The notes: generated from the sequence alone by a model not told the origin. Counted from the stretch's first letter, positions 47,374 through 59,880 are shown. The stretch is 64,000 nucleotides of DNA from Protea cynaroides (GCA_028583415.1 CM053266.1:81412149-81476148); one strand, 5' to 3'. Numbers and translations are program-made.

Positions 47374-48749
47374 TCATGAAGTTGAAGGTGAAGGAGGAGG
47401 CGGTGCCTCACGGTCTTTGTCATAATCCTCAGCGTAGACTCTAGTCAACCAGGCTACCTGAGTCTGGGTCGTCTGAAGACTAGCTGTGAGACCAACCAAC
47501 CGTTGATCAGTCACGCGTTGAGCACCCAAAAGCTCTTCCATACGCATATCTGACCGGCGCTGAGCATCTATGATCTCTCCCATCCTCATGTCCGATATGC
47601 GTTGGGTTTCTAATAGCTCATCCACTCTCACACGCTTAGTAACTACCCCATCCTCATATCAGACCTGCGCTGAGCCTCTCTGATCTCATGCAATATCCCC
47701 ATCATATAAGAAGGTGGGTGTGAAGGACCAGCCGCATGAGAAGGACCAGCCGCGTAAGAAGTACTAGCTCCAACAGCATGTGTAGGTGAAGGAGGTGGTA
47801 TGGAGTCCACATCCATGTACAGACGGTCATCATCTCCAGCAGGCTCCCTATGAACTCCAGCGGCTGCTGCTGCTGCCTCAGCATCAGCCATCTCTACGAG
47901 AGTGCGAGGGCGCACCATCGCGTTCCTCTTCTCATCACTGACCTGGGCATCCCGCATGCCCATCTTGTAAACAGCCTCCCAATCCAGAGGCAATGAGAAG
48001 GATTTCTCCTGAATCTTCTCATCCAATAAGTCAACCCCCAGGCGGGTAAGCAGCGTAGTGATCATACGTCCGTAAGGAAGGTTGCCATTGTGACTGGGCA
48101 ACGTGGCACTGATCATGGTACGCATGATGATGTATGGAAGGCAGACGGGCTGCTTAGTGCATATACAGTATAACAGATACTGGGTCAACTGGGAGATCCT
48201 CTCGTAATGACTACTCTGCGGTATCAGGTTATGCTGAATGATCTTGCAATATATCCGTGGATCTGAGCGCAGACAACTCGCTTTCATCTGCCAGCGATCA
48301 GGTCAGATGAGCTGGCTATCGATCTCATCCCTCATCTGTAGAGAAAAGAACTGGGGCTCTCCAAGAGCACAGAAAATCATGGGGCCAGCATAGGAAATGC
48401 TCAGTAGGTCGGCCAGCTGCCGATAATCAAATGAGATGTCAACTCCCTTAACGTAGCTCGTGATACGCAGCTCATTACCCCTCTCAATATCATTGTAATC
48501 CCCCACCACCTGGAGGTTACAATAGAACTGGCGTACCAAGTCAGGGCAGGTACAGGCATCATAGGTGATGACAGGAAGCCATCCCATATCACCAAATGAT
48601 CTCTCTACATTGAACAAGGCTAACTCAGCCAAGTTCACCTTGCGACCTCCCTCTACCTTCTTGCGAGCGTAGTGGGCATACTGTGCCTCGGCTTCGTTGG
48701 AACGAAAACGAAGATGGTCGTGAACTCTGGGTACCTTGGTATGGGCCAT
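47374..48749 (-). pseudogene. Antisense ORF of element C (most complete copy)
   Basis: ATG at 48749 (MAHTKVPRVHDHL), stop at 47374, about 458 codons. Only two breaks: an in-frame TGA at 48300-48302 (B has AGA there) and a small indel near 47635. The N-terminal domain runs to about 48310 (GDMGWLPVITYDACTCPDL, ITSYVKGVDISFDYRQLADL). The middle has QLTQYLLYCICTKQPVCLPY, GNLPYGRMITTLLTRLGVDL and DWEAVYKMGMRDAQVSDE. An Ala-rich linker and four or five 14-residue repeats of the type RMGEIIDAQRRSDM follow, predicted coiled coil, with a Pro/Ser tail. It lies between primer site and gag on the opposite strand. The function is unknown; a DNA-binding or silencing-countering role is only a hypothesis. 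Confidence 0.82.
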
Positions 48750-49666
48750 AATATCTGCAAACCACAAGGAAAAATAGATAATGTATTAGTAAGGTAGAAA
48801 AATCTGAAATTTCGACATAATAACGATGTAAATTGGACAAAACCCTCACTTTTCACCCATACACGTGGGCAGGAAGACTTACATAGATCCTAAACAAAAT
48901 TGTGAGACTTAAACAGGAAAAAATTGCTACTAATTAGATTGAATTGCAAGAAATTTCAAGAAATTCAAAATTTCACCAAAATTAGGGCAAAAAGTGAAAA
49001 TTTTGAGTTTTGCGATAACCAACCGATGAAACTCAAATATTTTTGAGGGCTTTCGTCCATTGACTCACCAACAACAAAATCCCCCAATAAAAATCAAATT
49101 TTTACGACTGAAAAAAGTTTAATTTGAAGAAAATGAGATATACGGGTGAAAACCTAGAAAAGAAAACCCAAAAACATGTAAAGGTAAGATACATACCTGT
49201 AGGGAAGGTGTAGACGTCGAAACAAGGAACCCAAATGAGCAATGTAGCAGAGTTGGCACTATAGCAACTCAGAGGAAGGAGACGAGTCGAAACAGAGGAG
49301 GAAGAATGGAAAATGAACTCAGAATCGGACCATACAAATCTGATTTTGGTCCGGCGGAGAATTCGATTAGAACAATGGACCCCCATATCGACCCCCGCAT
49401 CGACCCTCGGCTCTCGGGAACCTGACAGAGAACTAGGGGTCGCACCCTGGGTCTGACATACTCCGACCCCCCCATCGACCCCCGGCTCTGGGGAAAGATG
49501 GGTGATTTCCCAGGGTCGGATACTGAGGTCAGATACCCATCGACCCCCACCATCGACCCTGCATAGAAAAGACAGTATTTTTTGATAGAATGATCTGAAA
49601 ATTTTGAAAATAACATCGGTTAGCATATCTACATGAAGTATAAATGATTGCCTCACGTATTTTAAT
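48750..49666 (-). promoter_or_regulatory. Antisense leader/promoter region of element C, with motif cluster
   Basis: Minus-strand signals: motif cluster 49560-49375 (GGGTCG/CGACCCCC type), pyrimidine-rich stretch, CAG|GTATGT donor at 49196, GTAAGT donor at 48882, TTTGCAG acceptor at 48755 (128-nt intron 48755-48882), ATG six bases later. The small-exon acceptor seen in A and B has lost its AG here; GTTTAG nearby could replace it. Confidence 0.5.
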
Positions 49667-49700
49667 GATTTTCAGGCATCACCATTATCAGAGGGAAAAT

Positions 49701-50909
49701 ATGGCTGGGCGTAGAGTAACCAGGCAGAGTCAAAACGCAGTTCCACCACCACCACCCGTGGAGGAAGCCAGTCAAGAAAATATATATGCACAGGGTAATC
49801 CGCAGGTTGCACCACCAGTAAACCAGGGTCAGGCAAATCCTACAAACTTGCCACCTCCACCACCGGAGCTGGTAACCGTGGTTATGAACCTAGCGCAACA
49901 ACTGCAACAAATGCAACAAGCACAGGCTCAAATGCAAGCAGCAATGGGAATGATGTTTCAGACACCACATGCTACACCAATGCCGATTGGACAAACAAGT
50001 GCAGCACCGGTGGGTAACCACCCAGCACCTCAAACACCTCAACCACCATCTGCACAGATTCCAGTACCAGGTCCTGAAGCAGTTCAGGTTAATTACCAGT
50101 ACCCACAACCTATGTTTGGGGCATACCCTCAAAATCAAATGGACCACTCCCGACTGGTCGAGCGATTCTTAAAGATAAAGCCCAAGAAGTTTAGCGGTAA
50201 ACTGTCTGATCCTTTATGGCTAGCACATTGGATCGACGAGATGGAGAGGAATTTTCTGATGATGACTATTATAGAAGAAGATAAGGTATTATGTGCCACC
50301 TTCATGCTAAAAGGTGATGCACATCATTGGTGAAAATCTACTAGGGCCTACCTATTAACCAAGCACGCCCTATTGACCTGGGCTATATATAAAGAAGCTT
50401 TCTTTGAGAAGTACTTTCTCTGAAGCTTCAAAGATTCTATGGAGAAGGAGTTCCTGAGTTTATATCAGGGACAGATGTCCATGGATGCATATCAACAGCG
50501 TTATGAGGAGCTGTTTTTCTTTGCACCACTCAGCATGCAAGAAGAAGACAACCGTAGGTTTTTCACGGGACTTAGAGGAAGTATCAGAGAGCATGTTCTT
50601 GGTTTGGAGAAGAAAATATATAATGAAGCTGTGCAAATTGCTCGAGTTATAGAATCGATCCAGAAGGAGAGTTATTTCATGCAAAACAGAGGTATAAAAA
50701 GGCCAGCTGGAAATGCTTATAACAGAGGGAATAACAAGACATTCAAACCCTTCCGTGCTTAAGGCTTTACTGCTGCACCCAAGACTACCCCAGTAGCTCA
50801 ACAGCAGCCAAAGCCAAATACTGAAGGTCTAAAATGTTATAACTGCAATCAGGCGGGGCATATGGCAAGGGAGTGTCCTAAGCCCAGGAAGCAGCTACAT
50901 CAAGGATGA
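49701..50909 (+). pseudogene. gag of element C
   Basis: MAGRRVTRQSQNA with proline run, Gln-rich middle, capsid-type domain, and an intact CCHC zinc knuckle (CYNCNQAGHMAREC at 50835-50876). Stops: TGA at 50331-50333 where A has TGG, TGA at 50421-50423 where A has AGA, TAA at 50760-50762 where B has CAA. The gene ends at a TGA (50907-50909) in the same place as in B. A splice-acceptor-like tract ends at 49675, 25 bases before the ATG. Confidence 0.9.
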
Positions 50910-50961
50910 GTTTATGCTGTTACATCTAAGGATGCTGTCGTATCACCCGATGTGGTCACAG

Positions 50962-51030
50962 GTATGACTGAAACCTTTTAAGTTGTATTACATTGTGTGA
51001 GCATGTAGACTAAGTTAAAATAAATCACAG
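50962..51030 (+). other. Candidate 69-nt intron between gag and pol (C)
   Basis: GTATGACTG...ATCACAG with GT-AG ends. Its removal joins GTCACAG to GTATCG, which gives the same reading (VVTGIVPIN) as the uninterrupted DNA of element A at 63958-63984. It contains an in-frame TAA. Confidence 0.62.
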
Positions 51031-54000
51031 GTATCGTACCTATAAATGACATACCCGCCAGAGTACTCTTTGACTCAGGAGCTACTCATTCTTTTATATC
51101 TGTGTCATTTGGAAAGAAGCTGAATTTACCCATCAAAACATTAGACTACAAACTACTTGTACGGTCACCGATGGGGTTAGAAGTGGAGTTAGAAAAAGGT
51201 TATGGGCCATGTCCAGTTCTCATTGGTGAGAAAATCTTAGATGCAACCTTGATCCAACTTGGGATGGCAAACTTTGACGTCATCTTGGGAATGGACTGGT
51301 TAGCTCGGCATTCTGCGAACCTATTATGCGCCGAAAAGAAGCTAACATTTAAAGACAAAGAAGGAGCAGAATTCAGTTTTGCGGGAACCAAACTTCCCCG
51401 TAAATGCAAGCTCATACTCTCAGCACTAAAGGCTAAGAAGTGCCTTGAGAAAGGAGCAGTCGGGTATCTAGTATCAGTGGTCGACCTCACCAAAGAAGCA
51501 CCACGGATGAAAGATATTGATGTCGTGTGGGACTACCCCGACGTATTTTCTAAGGAACTACCAGGATTACCACCCGACCGAACCACAGAGTTTGTGATAG
51601 ATCTTATACCTGGAGCCGCACCAGTATCAAAAGCACCTTATCGAATGGTTCCTACTGAACTAAAGGAATTGAAAGTACAACTACAAGAACTACTGGACAA
51701 GGGTTATATTCGACCCAGTATATCACCATGGGGAGCGCCAGTATTGTTCGTAAAGAAGAAGGACGGTAGCATTCGATTATGTATCGACTATCGGGAGTTG
51801 AACAAACTGACAATCAAGAATCGATATCCACTACCAAGGATCGATGACTTGTTCGATCAGTTGCAAGGAGCAAAAGTATTTTCTAAGATCGATCTTCGGT
51901 CAGGCTACCATCAGTTGAAGATTAAAGATGGTGTTATTCCTAAGACAGCTTTCAGGACCAGATATGGACATTATGAATTCTTGGTCATGTCTTTTGGATT
52001 AACAAATGCACCAGCAACTTTCATGGAACTTATGAACCGGGTTTTCCACGATATGTTGGATACGTCGGTTATTGTATTTATTGATGATATATTGGTATAT
52101 TCCAAGAACAAGGAAACCCATATTAAGAATCTAAACGCCACTCTACAGCGTTTAAGGAAAGAGAAGCTGTATGTCAAATTTACCAAGTGTGAGTTTTGGC
52201 TAAGTGAAGTCGCCTTCCTAGGCCATGTAGTGTCCGCTGAAGGAATCAAAGTGGATCCTAGTAAGGTCGAGGCTATTGTAAAGTGGGAAGCACCAAAGGG
52301 CGTTGCAAAAATTAGAAGTTTTCTAGGTTTAGCTGGTTATTATCGGCGATTTATGGAAGACTATTCCCGAATTGTCGTACTTCTCACCAGTCTGACTAAG
52401 AAAGGTGAAAAGTTTGTGTGGACGGATAAATGCGAGAAGAGCTTCCAAACCTTGAAGACCAGATTGATATCCGCTCCGATTTTGACTATTCCGGTTCCAG
52501 GACAGCCATTTATCTTGTACACCGATGCGTCAGGACTGGGATTAGGATGTATGCTTATGCAAGGAGAACAAGTAATTGCTTATGCCTCAAGATAGTTAAA
52601 GACACATGAAAAAAATTATCCCACTCATGATTTGGAGTTAGCGGTAGTAGTACATGCTGTCAAGATATGGAGACATTACCTATACGGGGAAAAGTTTCAG
52701 ATTAAATCGGACCACAAAAGTCTTACTTATCTATTTAATCAAAAGGATTTGAATATGAGACAAAGAAGATGGCTGAAACTATTGAAAGACTATGATTGTG
52801 ATATCCAGTATCATCCGGGGAAAGCTAATGTAGTAGCGGATGCGTTGAGCAGAAAGGCAATGATAAAATCTCAAGAAGAGGTTAGCACAACTGCAGCAAT
52901 GTGTACTATTGGAACGGTATTCAATCACGGCAATGAGCAGTATGTGATAGATACAACGGATGGATCAGCTAACCAAGGGTTCATTCATCGATTTTCCAAT
53001 ATATTCGTTGCATTCAAGATTATACCGGATATAATTGATGAAGTGAAGACAGCTATCAAATCAGACCCTTACCTGAGAACGGTACAAGAAGACATTGAAA
53101 AAGGTAGAACTAACCCTGAGTTCACCTTGGACGAAGAGAAGGTATTGAAGTACAAAGGAAGAATATGTGTACCCGAAACAGAAAGTGTGGACAATTGACA
53201 CCGATTGATCAAAGAAGCCCATACCACCATCTATTCAATACACTCGGGAAGTACAAAAATGTATCATGATCTAAAGAAATTATATTGGTGGAGAGGAATG
53301 AAAGCAAACATAGCTAAGTTCATGTCGCAGTGCCTAAATTGTCAGATGGTAAATGTTGAACGACAAAGACCCGCAGGACTGTTACAGCCGTTACCGGAAC
53401 TAGCATGGAAATGGGACTGCATCACTATGGACTTCGTCATAGGATTACCATTGACTCCTCGAGTAGTCGACGTAGTTTGGGTGATTGTAGACCGCCTGAC
53501 TAAAACAGCTCGCTTTATACCGATACGACCTCAGTATACACTAGAGAGGTTAGCAAAGTTGTATGTGGATAATATTGTTCGATTACACGGTGTACCAGAG
53601 AGCATTGTGTCCGATAGAGATCCACGATTTACTTCCAAGTTTTGGGAAGGATTACAAAAGGCTATGGGTACAACATTAAAGTTTAGTACTGCATTCCATC
53701 CACAGACAGATGGACAGTCAGAGCGTACAATTCAGATTCTAGAAGATATGCTACGAGCATGTGTAATTGATTTTAAAGGATCATGGGATGAAAAGTTACC
53801 ACTGATCGAGTTTTCTTATAACAATAGCTATCAGGCTACTATACAGATGTCACCCTATGAAGCACTGTATGGCAAAAAGTATCGAACTCCTTTATTTTGG
53901 AATGAAGTTGGGGAACGTAGTCTCGTTGGACCAGAATTTGTTGAAGAGACTTGTCGAGTGGTCGACATTATCAAGGAAAGAGTGAGAACAGCCTAGAATC

Positions 54001-54514
54001 GTCAGAAGCAATATGCAGATACTCGACGCAGAGATCTTGAGTTCGTCATGGGTGATAAAGTATTCTTAAAGGTATCGCCTATGCGAGCTCTAAAACGGTT
54101 CGGACAGAAGGGGAAACTAAGTCCAAGATATGTCGGGCCATATGAGATCTTAGCAAAACGTGGAAAAGTGGCTTACCAGTTAGCACTACCACCATTTATG
54201 TCAAGTGTGATGACGTATTTCATATTTCCTTATTGAAGAAGTATGTCAAAGATCCAACGCACGTTCTGACAGTAGGTCTACCTGATTTGATTGATGATTT
54301 GACATTTGAAGTAACACCAACTGAAGTCACCAGCCGAAAGGTTCAACGACTACGCAATCAAGATATCTTTTATGTTAAGGTCACTTGGAGAAGTAGAGAC
54401 ATGGAAGAAATTACATGGGAAGAAGAGAATGTTATGAGAAAGCAATACCCTCATTTATTCGACTCAGAAGTTATGAAAAATTTTGGGGATGAAATTTTTA
54501 TAAGTAGGGGGAGT
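51031..54514 (+). pseudogene. pol of element C: protease, RT, RNase H, integrase, chromodomain
   Basis: Protease active site D-S-G at 51072-51080. Protease and RT-RNase H form one frame to 52593: YxDD box as FIDD at 52077-52088, RNase H LYTDASGLGLG near 52515. TAG at 52593-52595 (Gln in B), TGA at 53196-53198, then integrase 53205-53996 with the HHCC block ending CLNCQ, MDFVIGLP, VSDRDPRF and SERTIQILEDML: the DDE core is complete. TAG at 53994-53996 (Gln in B) and a one-base deletion near 54210 precede the chromodomain (about 54300-54460, VTSRKVQRLRNQDIFYVKV ... WEEENVMRKQYPHLF), which may guide insertion to particular chromatin. Confidence 0.94.
54502..54514 (+). other. Polypurine tract of element C
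   Basis: AAGTAGGGGGAGT, directly before the 3' LTR. Confidence 0.85.
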
Positions 54515-56788
54515 TCTAAGACCCGCATCAAACTAACCCGGTTTTACCACCTTGAACCAGGTCTACCCATCATGGTCGAACCAAATGGATCACGTGCGTG
54601 AAGGAGATCATGATCCCAGGTATTAAACTGACCCAAAAACACTCAAAATAAGGGGAGGGTCGCATACCCAGCAAGGGAGGGTCGGACCCCCCCCAGTATA
54701 AAAGTCAGACCCCCAGTTTTACATGGGGGGTCGGACATTTTAAGGACCAGGGGTCGACGGGATCTTTGACCCCCCCTATCGACCCCCGGTAGTCAGTAAA
54801 AACAGCTCGAACAAAAAATTAGGAAACTTTCCTAATTTCAATGGGATTCCTTCCTAATCTCAATGGAACTTATTCTAGGAATTTTTACTCTATAAATAGG
54901 ACGTCCCTAAGCCTCTTTCACTCCTTTTAGAACCCTAATTGGATTGAGAGAAAGAGAACGAGAAAGAGAAGAGAAGAGAAGGAAAGTAGAGAAGAAGATC
55001 ATGGAGAAGCCTTCAGAGAAACAAGCCTAATTCTCTGGTAAGGATACCAACTCCATATAATTCTACAGACCTTAGAATAGATAGAGAAGAGGGAATGATC
55101 TAGGAGGAACCCAAATCATCTACCCTTGGTTAGGTTTTCATGGAAAATCATGGGGGAAATCATGAAAGCCATATAGGTGAATAAACCATGGTTCTAGGCC
55201 ATAGAACATGTGTGAAATGGACTGTAGGAGCAAGCCATAGGACCCCAAACATGAAGAATGGACTGAAGGAAGAAAAATTGACAAAACCCACAGGGGGTCG
55301 CATGGGGGTCGATGGCCAATCGACCCTACCAGACCCTGAGCATCGACCTCCAGTGTTCGGGAAGTCCAGAATAGGGGTGGTCGCACCCAGGGTCGATCAA
55401 ACCTCCGACCCTAGCATCGACCCCCAGTTAGCAGCATGCTTTTTAAAGTCTGAATTAATTCTAATTAAATTCTATCGACTTGGTTATGTTTTCTAGTGAT
55501 ATAATATCGATATATAGTTGATTCTTAAAGCTTGAAAGAGGACTTACGATCAAGTAAAGGTGAGGGAACAAGACCTAAACTAATTGGTTAATAATAAACT
55601 GTTTTACTTTTGAGTCCAATGCAATGATTGATTTTATGTGTGTATGATTGTTAAGTGCATTCAATATGTCATCCAATATTTCTATTATTACTGTACATGC
55701 ATATTTAATTCTTGTTTATACATGATAATGATGATGACGATGATGATGATAGGAATAGGCATGTGGATGTATGTGTGTGGTTAGTGTGCTTGATGCGAGC
55801 GAGTATCAGGGGGAGGTATCATAGGCCAGGCCTCAGCACTCTAGCTCTATCTCTAACTCAAGTCTTGTGCATTAGCATCGTCGTATCGCCATTACTTTAG
55901 CAGAACTATTATGTCGTAGAGTATCAGGGGAGGTGGTCTCGGTCCTTGTAGTCTCTGACTCTATCGGGGGGCCTTAGCTCTATCTCTATGGGCATTCTGA
56001 GGTATGCTGGGGTGAGGCCTTGGATACACTGTTTGGCATTAGGATTGGTTAGTTGCGAGCCCAGTTTGAAAGCCCTCGCCAGCAGGGGCTTATGTGTTGG
56101 TATGGCACTGTAAAGCAATAAATGTTAACCTTTGTTGTACAATGTTCATGGTAGGGTGGATGGGGATGACAATAAACGTTAACCTTTGGGGGGGCTTCCA
56201 CACCCTGTGTATAGAGGAGGGGTCAATAAACGTTAACCTTTGATCTCCAACCCTTTCTATTGCATATTGCAAACTTTAAACCAGACCAAAGATATGAATT
56301 GAATGCATGCATATGTATTGTTGCATTGTTTTGTTAGCTCACTGAGCCATGATGTGTGCTCACCCTCTCGACGTCGAATATTTTTAGTTGATGATGCAGG
56401 TACTACCGTCGAAGATTATGTCAACGCTCCAGTGTACGGGCACATGACGGCGATGGAAGTTGAAGATGAAGTGGATACGCATGACTCCTCTTGCGAGTGC
56501 AACTCATGCGTATTCGATTCGATTTTATTTTAATTATTTGGATTTAGTAAAGAAATGTAATTGATATTTATTTATGTCTTAAATGATACAGAATAATTTG
56601 CTACTTAAATATGATTATCACATCTAGATTTCTCAGTTCGTTTTACTATAAGACTTCCGCTATTGTGTATTTTACTCTGATTATGAATGTGGATGTATGA
56701 GGTTTAGATAAAACGGATATAGCCTACTCGAGATCCTGGTTGAACCGTTGGTTTGCTAGCGGTTCATCACACCATCCTGGGTGTGACA
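54515..56788 (+). repeat. 3' LTR of element C
   Basis: 2274 bp, starting TCTAAGACCCGC (TG has become TC) and ending GTGTGACA. TATA box at 54891-54898. Because of the G-to-C change, the pol frame runs on into the LTR to 54601. Confidence 0.95.
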
Positions 56789-57013
56789 GGCTCTCGGTGA
56801 GCTGACAGGGTTTGTGTGATTGCATACCCTGTGGTCGCATATACTGTGACCCCACCATCGACCCCACGATGAAAAATACTCTGTTTTGACCGAATGACTT
56901 TAAAGATTGAAAGTTTGCCTTGCTTATTTGGATTTTGACATGAGAATGACGTATATTATGATTGCCTCATATGTTCTTTGACTTTCAGACACTACCACCG
57001 TCGAAAACAGGAA
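56789..57013 (+). other. Element A interior resumed: motif cluster remainder and pre-gag acceptor
   Basis: Continues from 44815. It holds CTGTGGTCGCA and CGACCCC words at about 56829-56871 and a T-rich tract ending ACTTTCAG at 56988, 25 bases before the gag ATG. Confidence 0.7.
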
Positions 57014-57721
57014 ATGGTTGGGCGAAGAATAACCCGGAGAGGACGTAACCCAATTCCACCACCACCACCTGTGGAGGAAAATAGCCATGAAAACCCTGAG
57101 GAATAGGAGAATCAGAATGTGGTATGGCCAGGATTCAACGACCAGGCTAACCCTACAAACTTGCCAGCCCCACCTACAGATTTGGCTACTGCGGTGATAA
57201 ACCTAGCACAACAGTTGCAGCAAATACAGCAAGTACAAGCCAACATGCAAGTTGCTATGGGAATGGCTTTCCCAGCTGCAAACACTACACCTTTACCGGC
57301 GAGACAAGCTAGTACCGTACCAGGGGGTAGCAACACCGTGCCCCAAGCGTTAGCTATAAACAACACAGTACCTCAAGCACCTCAAACGCCATTTGTACAA
57401 GCTCAAGTACAAAACCCTAAAGTAGCTCAAGGCATATACAACCAAGGCAATTACGAGTATCAACCGCCTATATATGGAGCATATGCTCAGTATCAGTTGG
57501 ACCATTCTCGACTAATCGAGCATTTTCTGAAGATGAAGCCTAAGGAGTTTAATAGCAAGCCAGCGGATCCTTTGTGGCCAGCTCACTGGATCGACGAGAT
57601 GGAAGGAACTTAATGATGATGACTATAAATGAAGAGGAAAAAGTGTTATGTGCCACATTTATGCTGAAGGGCGATACACATCATTGGTGGAAGTCTACTT
57701 GAAGTTATCTATTAACGAAGC
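57014..57721 (+). pseudogene. gag of element A, first part
   Basis: MVGRRITRRGRNP with proline run, then a TAG near 57104. The Gln-rich and capsid-type segments follow (DHSRLIEHFLKMKPKEF at about 57500). The frame breaks again at 57610 (one-base change after DEMEG). It is cut at 57721 by repeat D and resumes at 63361. Confidence 0.85.
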
Positions 57722-57960
57722 TGTAAGCACCCCATTTTTGCCACCCTCAGCATAAGTGAACCAATATGGCAAGTATTCAGCCTTTAACCCAAAGGTTGGT
57801 GATTCTCTAATGAACCCCATAGCGGATTACCTACTTGGATGAATAGGTCGTGAAATTATCTTCGAAATGAGACCAGAATCATCAAATTCTGACGTCAAAC
57901 AAGAAAGATATCGTAGTTTGAAAGTGCAAGGGCATTTACATAATTATCGTATTATGCATG

Positions 57961-58590
57961 CATTATCATTCAAACTTCAAGACATCATATCTTGGTCATC
58001 TGATCGGAATCAGATGATTCAAAGGCCAATATTCCTTATTTTCAGTCATCTTCAAAGTGGATGTGAAAAATTCCGAGTAGAAGTCACCAGTGGGCCCCAT
58101 GCAAGCTTTCATGTAAAATTATCGTACGAACTTCAAAGCTCCATATCTTTATCGTTCTACATCGGATTCAGATGATTTCAAGGTCATTATTCTTCATTTG
58201 TAATGTTCTACAAAGTGGACGTAAAAAAATATCGGGTAGAAGTCTCTGAAGGGTCCATGCAAAATTATACATGAAAATGGTCATTTAATCTTCAAAAATT
58301 TATATTTTGGTCACCCCATATCCAAATCAAGTAATTTCAGCTTCATTATGTTCCATTTTTAGTATTTTACAAAGTGGACGTAAAAAAATCTCGGGTAGAA
58401 GTCTCCGAAGGATCCCATGCAGAATGGTCAGTCAAATTATCAATAATTGGCATGCTTAAACTTCAAAAATTCATAAGTTGGCCATTTCATTTCCAAATGA
58501 GATGATTCAAGTTCTAATATTCCTCATTTTTAATGTTCTACAAAGTGAACGTAGAAAATTTGAAATAGATGATATCAAAAAATTCCATAT
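57961..58590 (+). repeat. Four degenerate tandem units of about 150-165 bp in D
   Basis: Each unit has 'cttcaaa..tcatatcttgg', 'gattcaa', 'attcttcattttt' and 'ctacaaagtggacgtaaaaaa', then 'gggtagaagtctc'. Units start near 57961, 58110, 58262 and 58432. Confidence 0.75.
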
Positions 58591-58758
58591 GGAAGGGTGA
58601 CAGAAATTGACTATGAAATGTCAACCTTAGTCCAAACCAACTTAATTCAGCTTAGTCTAACTTAGCCCGGCCCAGCCCAGACCAATCCAGATCAAGTTAT
58701 GTCAGTCATATGCATGCATTCCTTTTATATGTGTATAATGTATAATATATTATTGTAC

Positions 58759-58762
<4 letters not shown>

Positions 58763-58821
<59 letters not shown>
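58763..58821. repeat. TA microsatellite
   Basis: About 29 TA units. Confidence 0.97.
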
Positions 58822-58826
<5 letters not shown>

Positions 58827-58837
58827 TTAGTTATATT

Positions 58838-59749
58838 ATAGGAAAGAGAGGAAAGTGAGGCCGTGGAAAGAGAGGAAAGAGAGGCCATAGGAAAGAGAAT
58901 GGAAGAAAGAAAAAAGGAAAGAGAGAGAGAAATAAAAGAAAAAAAGAAAAAAAAAAGATAAAAAGATTCTAGAAAACGTGAAAGAGAGGGAGAAAGAAAA
59001 AAAAGGAAGGAAAGAGGAAGGAAAGAAAAAAAAAGAAAAAAAAAAGGAAATGTTTTCTAAGAAAGAAAACGTGAAAATAGAGGGAAAAAGAAAAAAAGGA
59101 AAGAAAAGAAGGAAGAAGAAAAGGAAAGAAGAAAGAAAGGAAAGAGAGAAGGAATTTTCTAGAAGAAGGAAAGAGAGAAGGGATTTTCTAGAAGAAGAAG
59201 GAGAAAAAGGAAAGAAAGGAAGAAGAAAAAACGTGGGAAGGAAGAAAAGAAAGGAAAAAAAAAAATGGAAAGAAAGGATTTTCTAGAAGAAAAAAAAGAA
59301 GAAAAAGAAGGAAGAGAGAAGAAGGAAAGAGGAAGAAAGGATTTTCTAGAAGAGGGAGAGAGAGAAAACATGTGGAATAGAGAGGGAGAAGAGAAAAGGG
59401 AAGGAAGAGAAGAAAGGAAAGAAGAAAAAAATGAAGAAAAAAAGATTTTCTAGAAAAAGAAGAAAGGAAAGAAGGATATTCTAGAAGATGAGAGAAAAAG
59501 TATAAATAGGCAAGAGAAGAGAGAGGAGGCTCTCTTTTTCCAGACCATAAAGAGAGGAGAACGTGAGTGAGGAAGAGGAGAACGTGAGTAAGAGAGAGAA
59601 AATATGAGAGAGGGAGAAAGAAAGAGAGAAGAAAAGAAAAAAAAAAAGAAAAAAGATTCCCCTTCACGTTTTCTAGAAAGAAAACGTGAAAGGGGGAGAG
59701 AAAAAGAAAAAAAATTATTAAAAGATAAAGGAGAAGGAGAATGGGGGAG

Positions 59750-59790
<41 letters not shown>

Positions 59791-59849
59791 CATTGAGGAG
59801 AGGAAGGAAAATAGAGAGAGAGGGAGACATAAAAAAATCTCTAAAAAAT

Positions 59850-59880
<31 letters not shown>

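Larger units (their letters stand above)
44816..56788 (+). mobile_element. Element C: full-length Tekay-like retrotransposon
   Basis: 11,973 bp with LTRs of 2278 and 2274 bp and perfect target duplication GGCTC (44811-44815 and 56789-56793). It is the least damaged copy: the catalytic motifs of protease, RT, RNase H and integrase are all readable, though stops remain. It belongs to the same subfamily as B. Confidence 0.96.
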
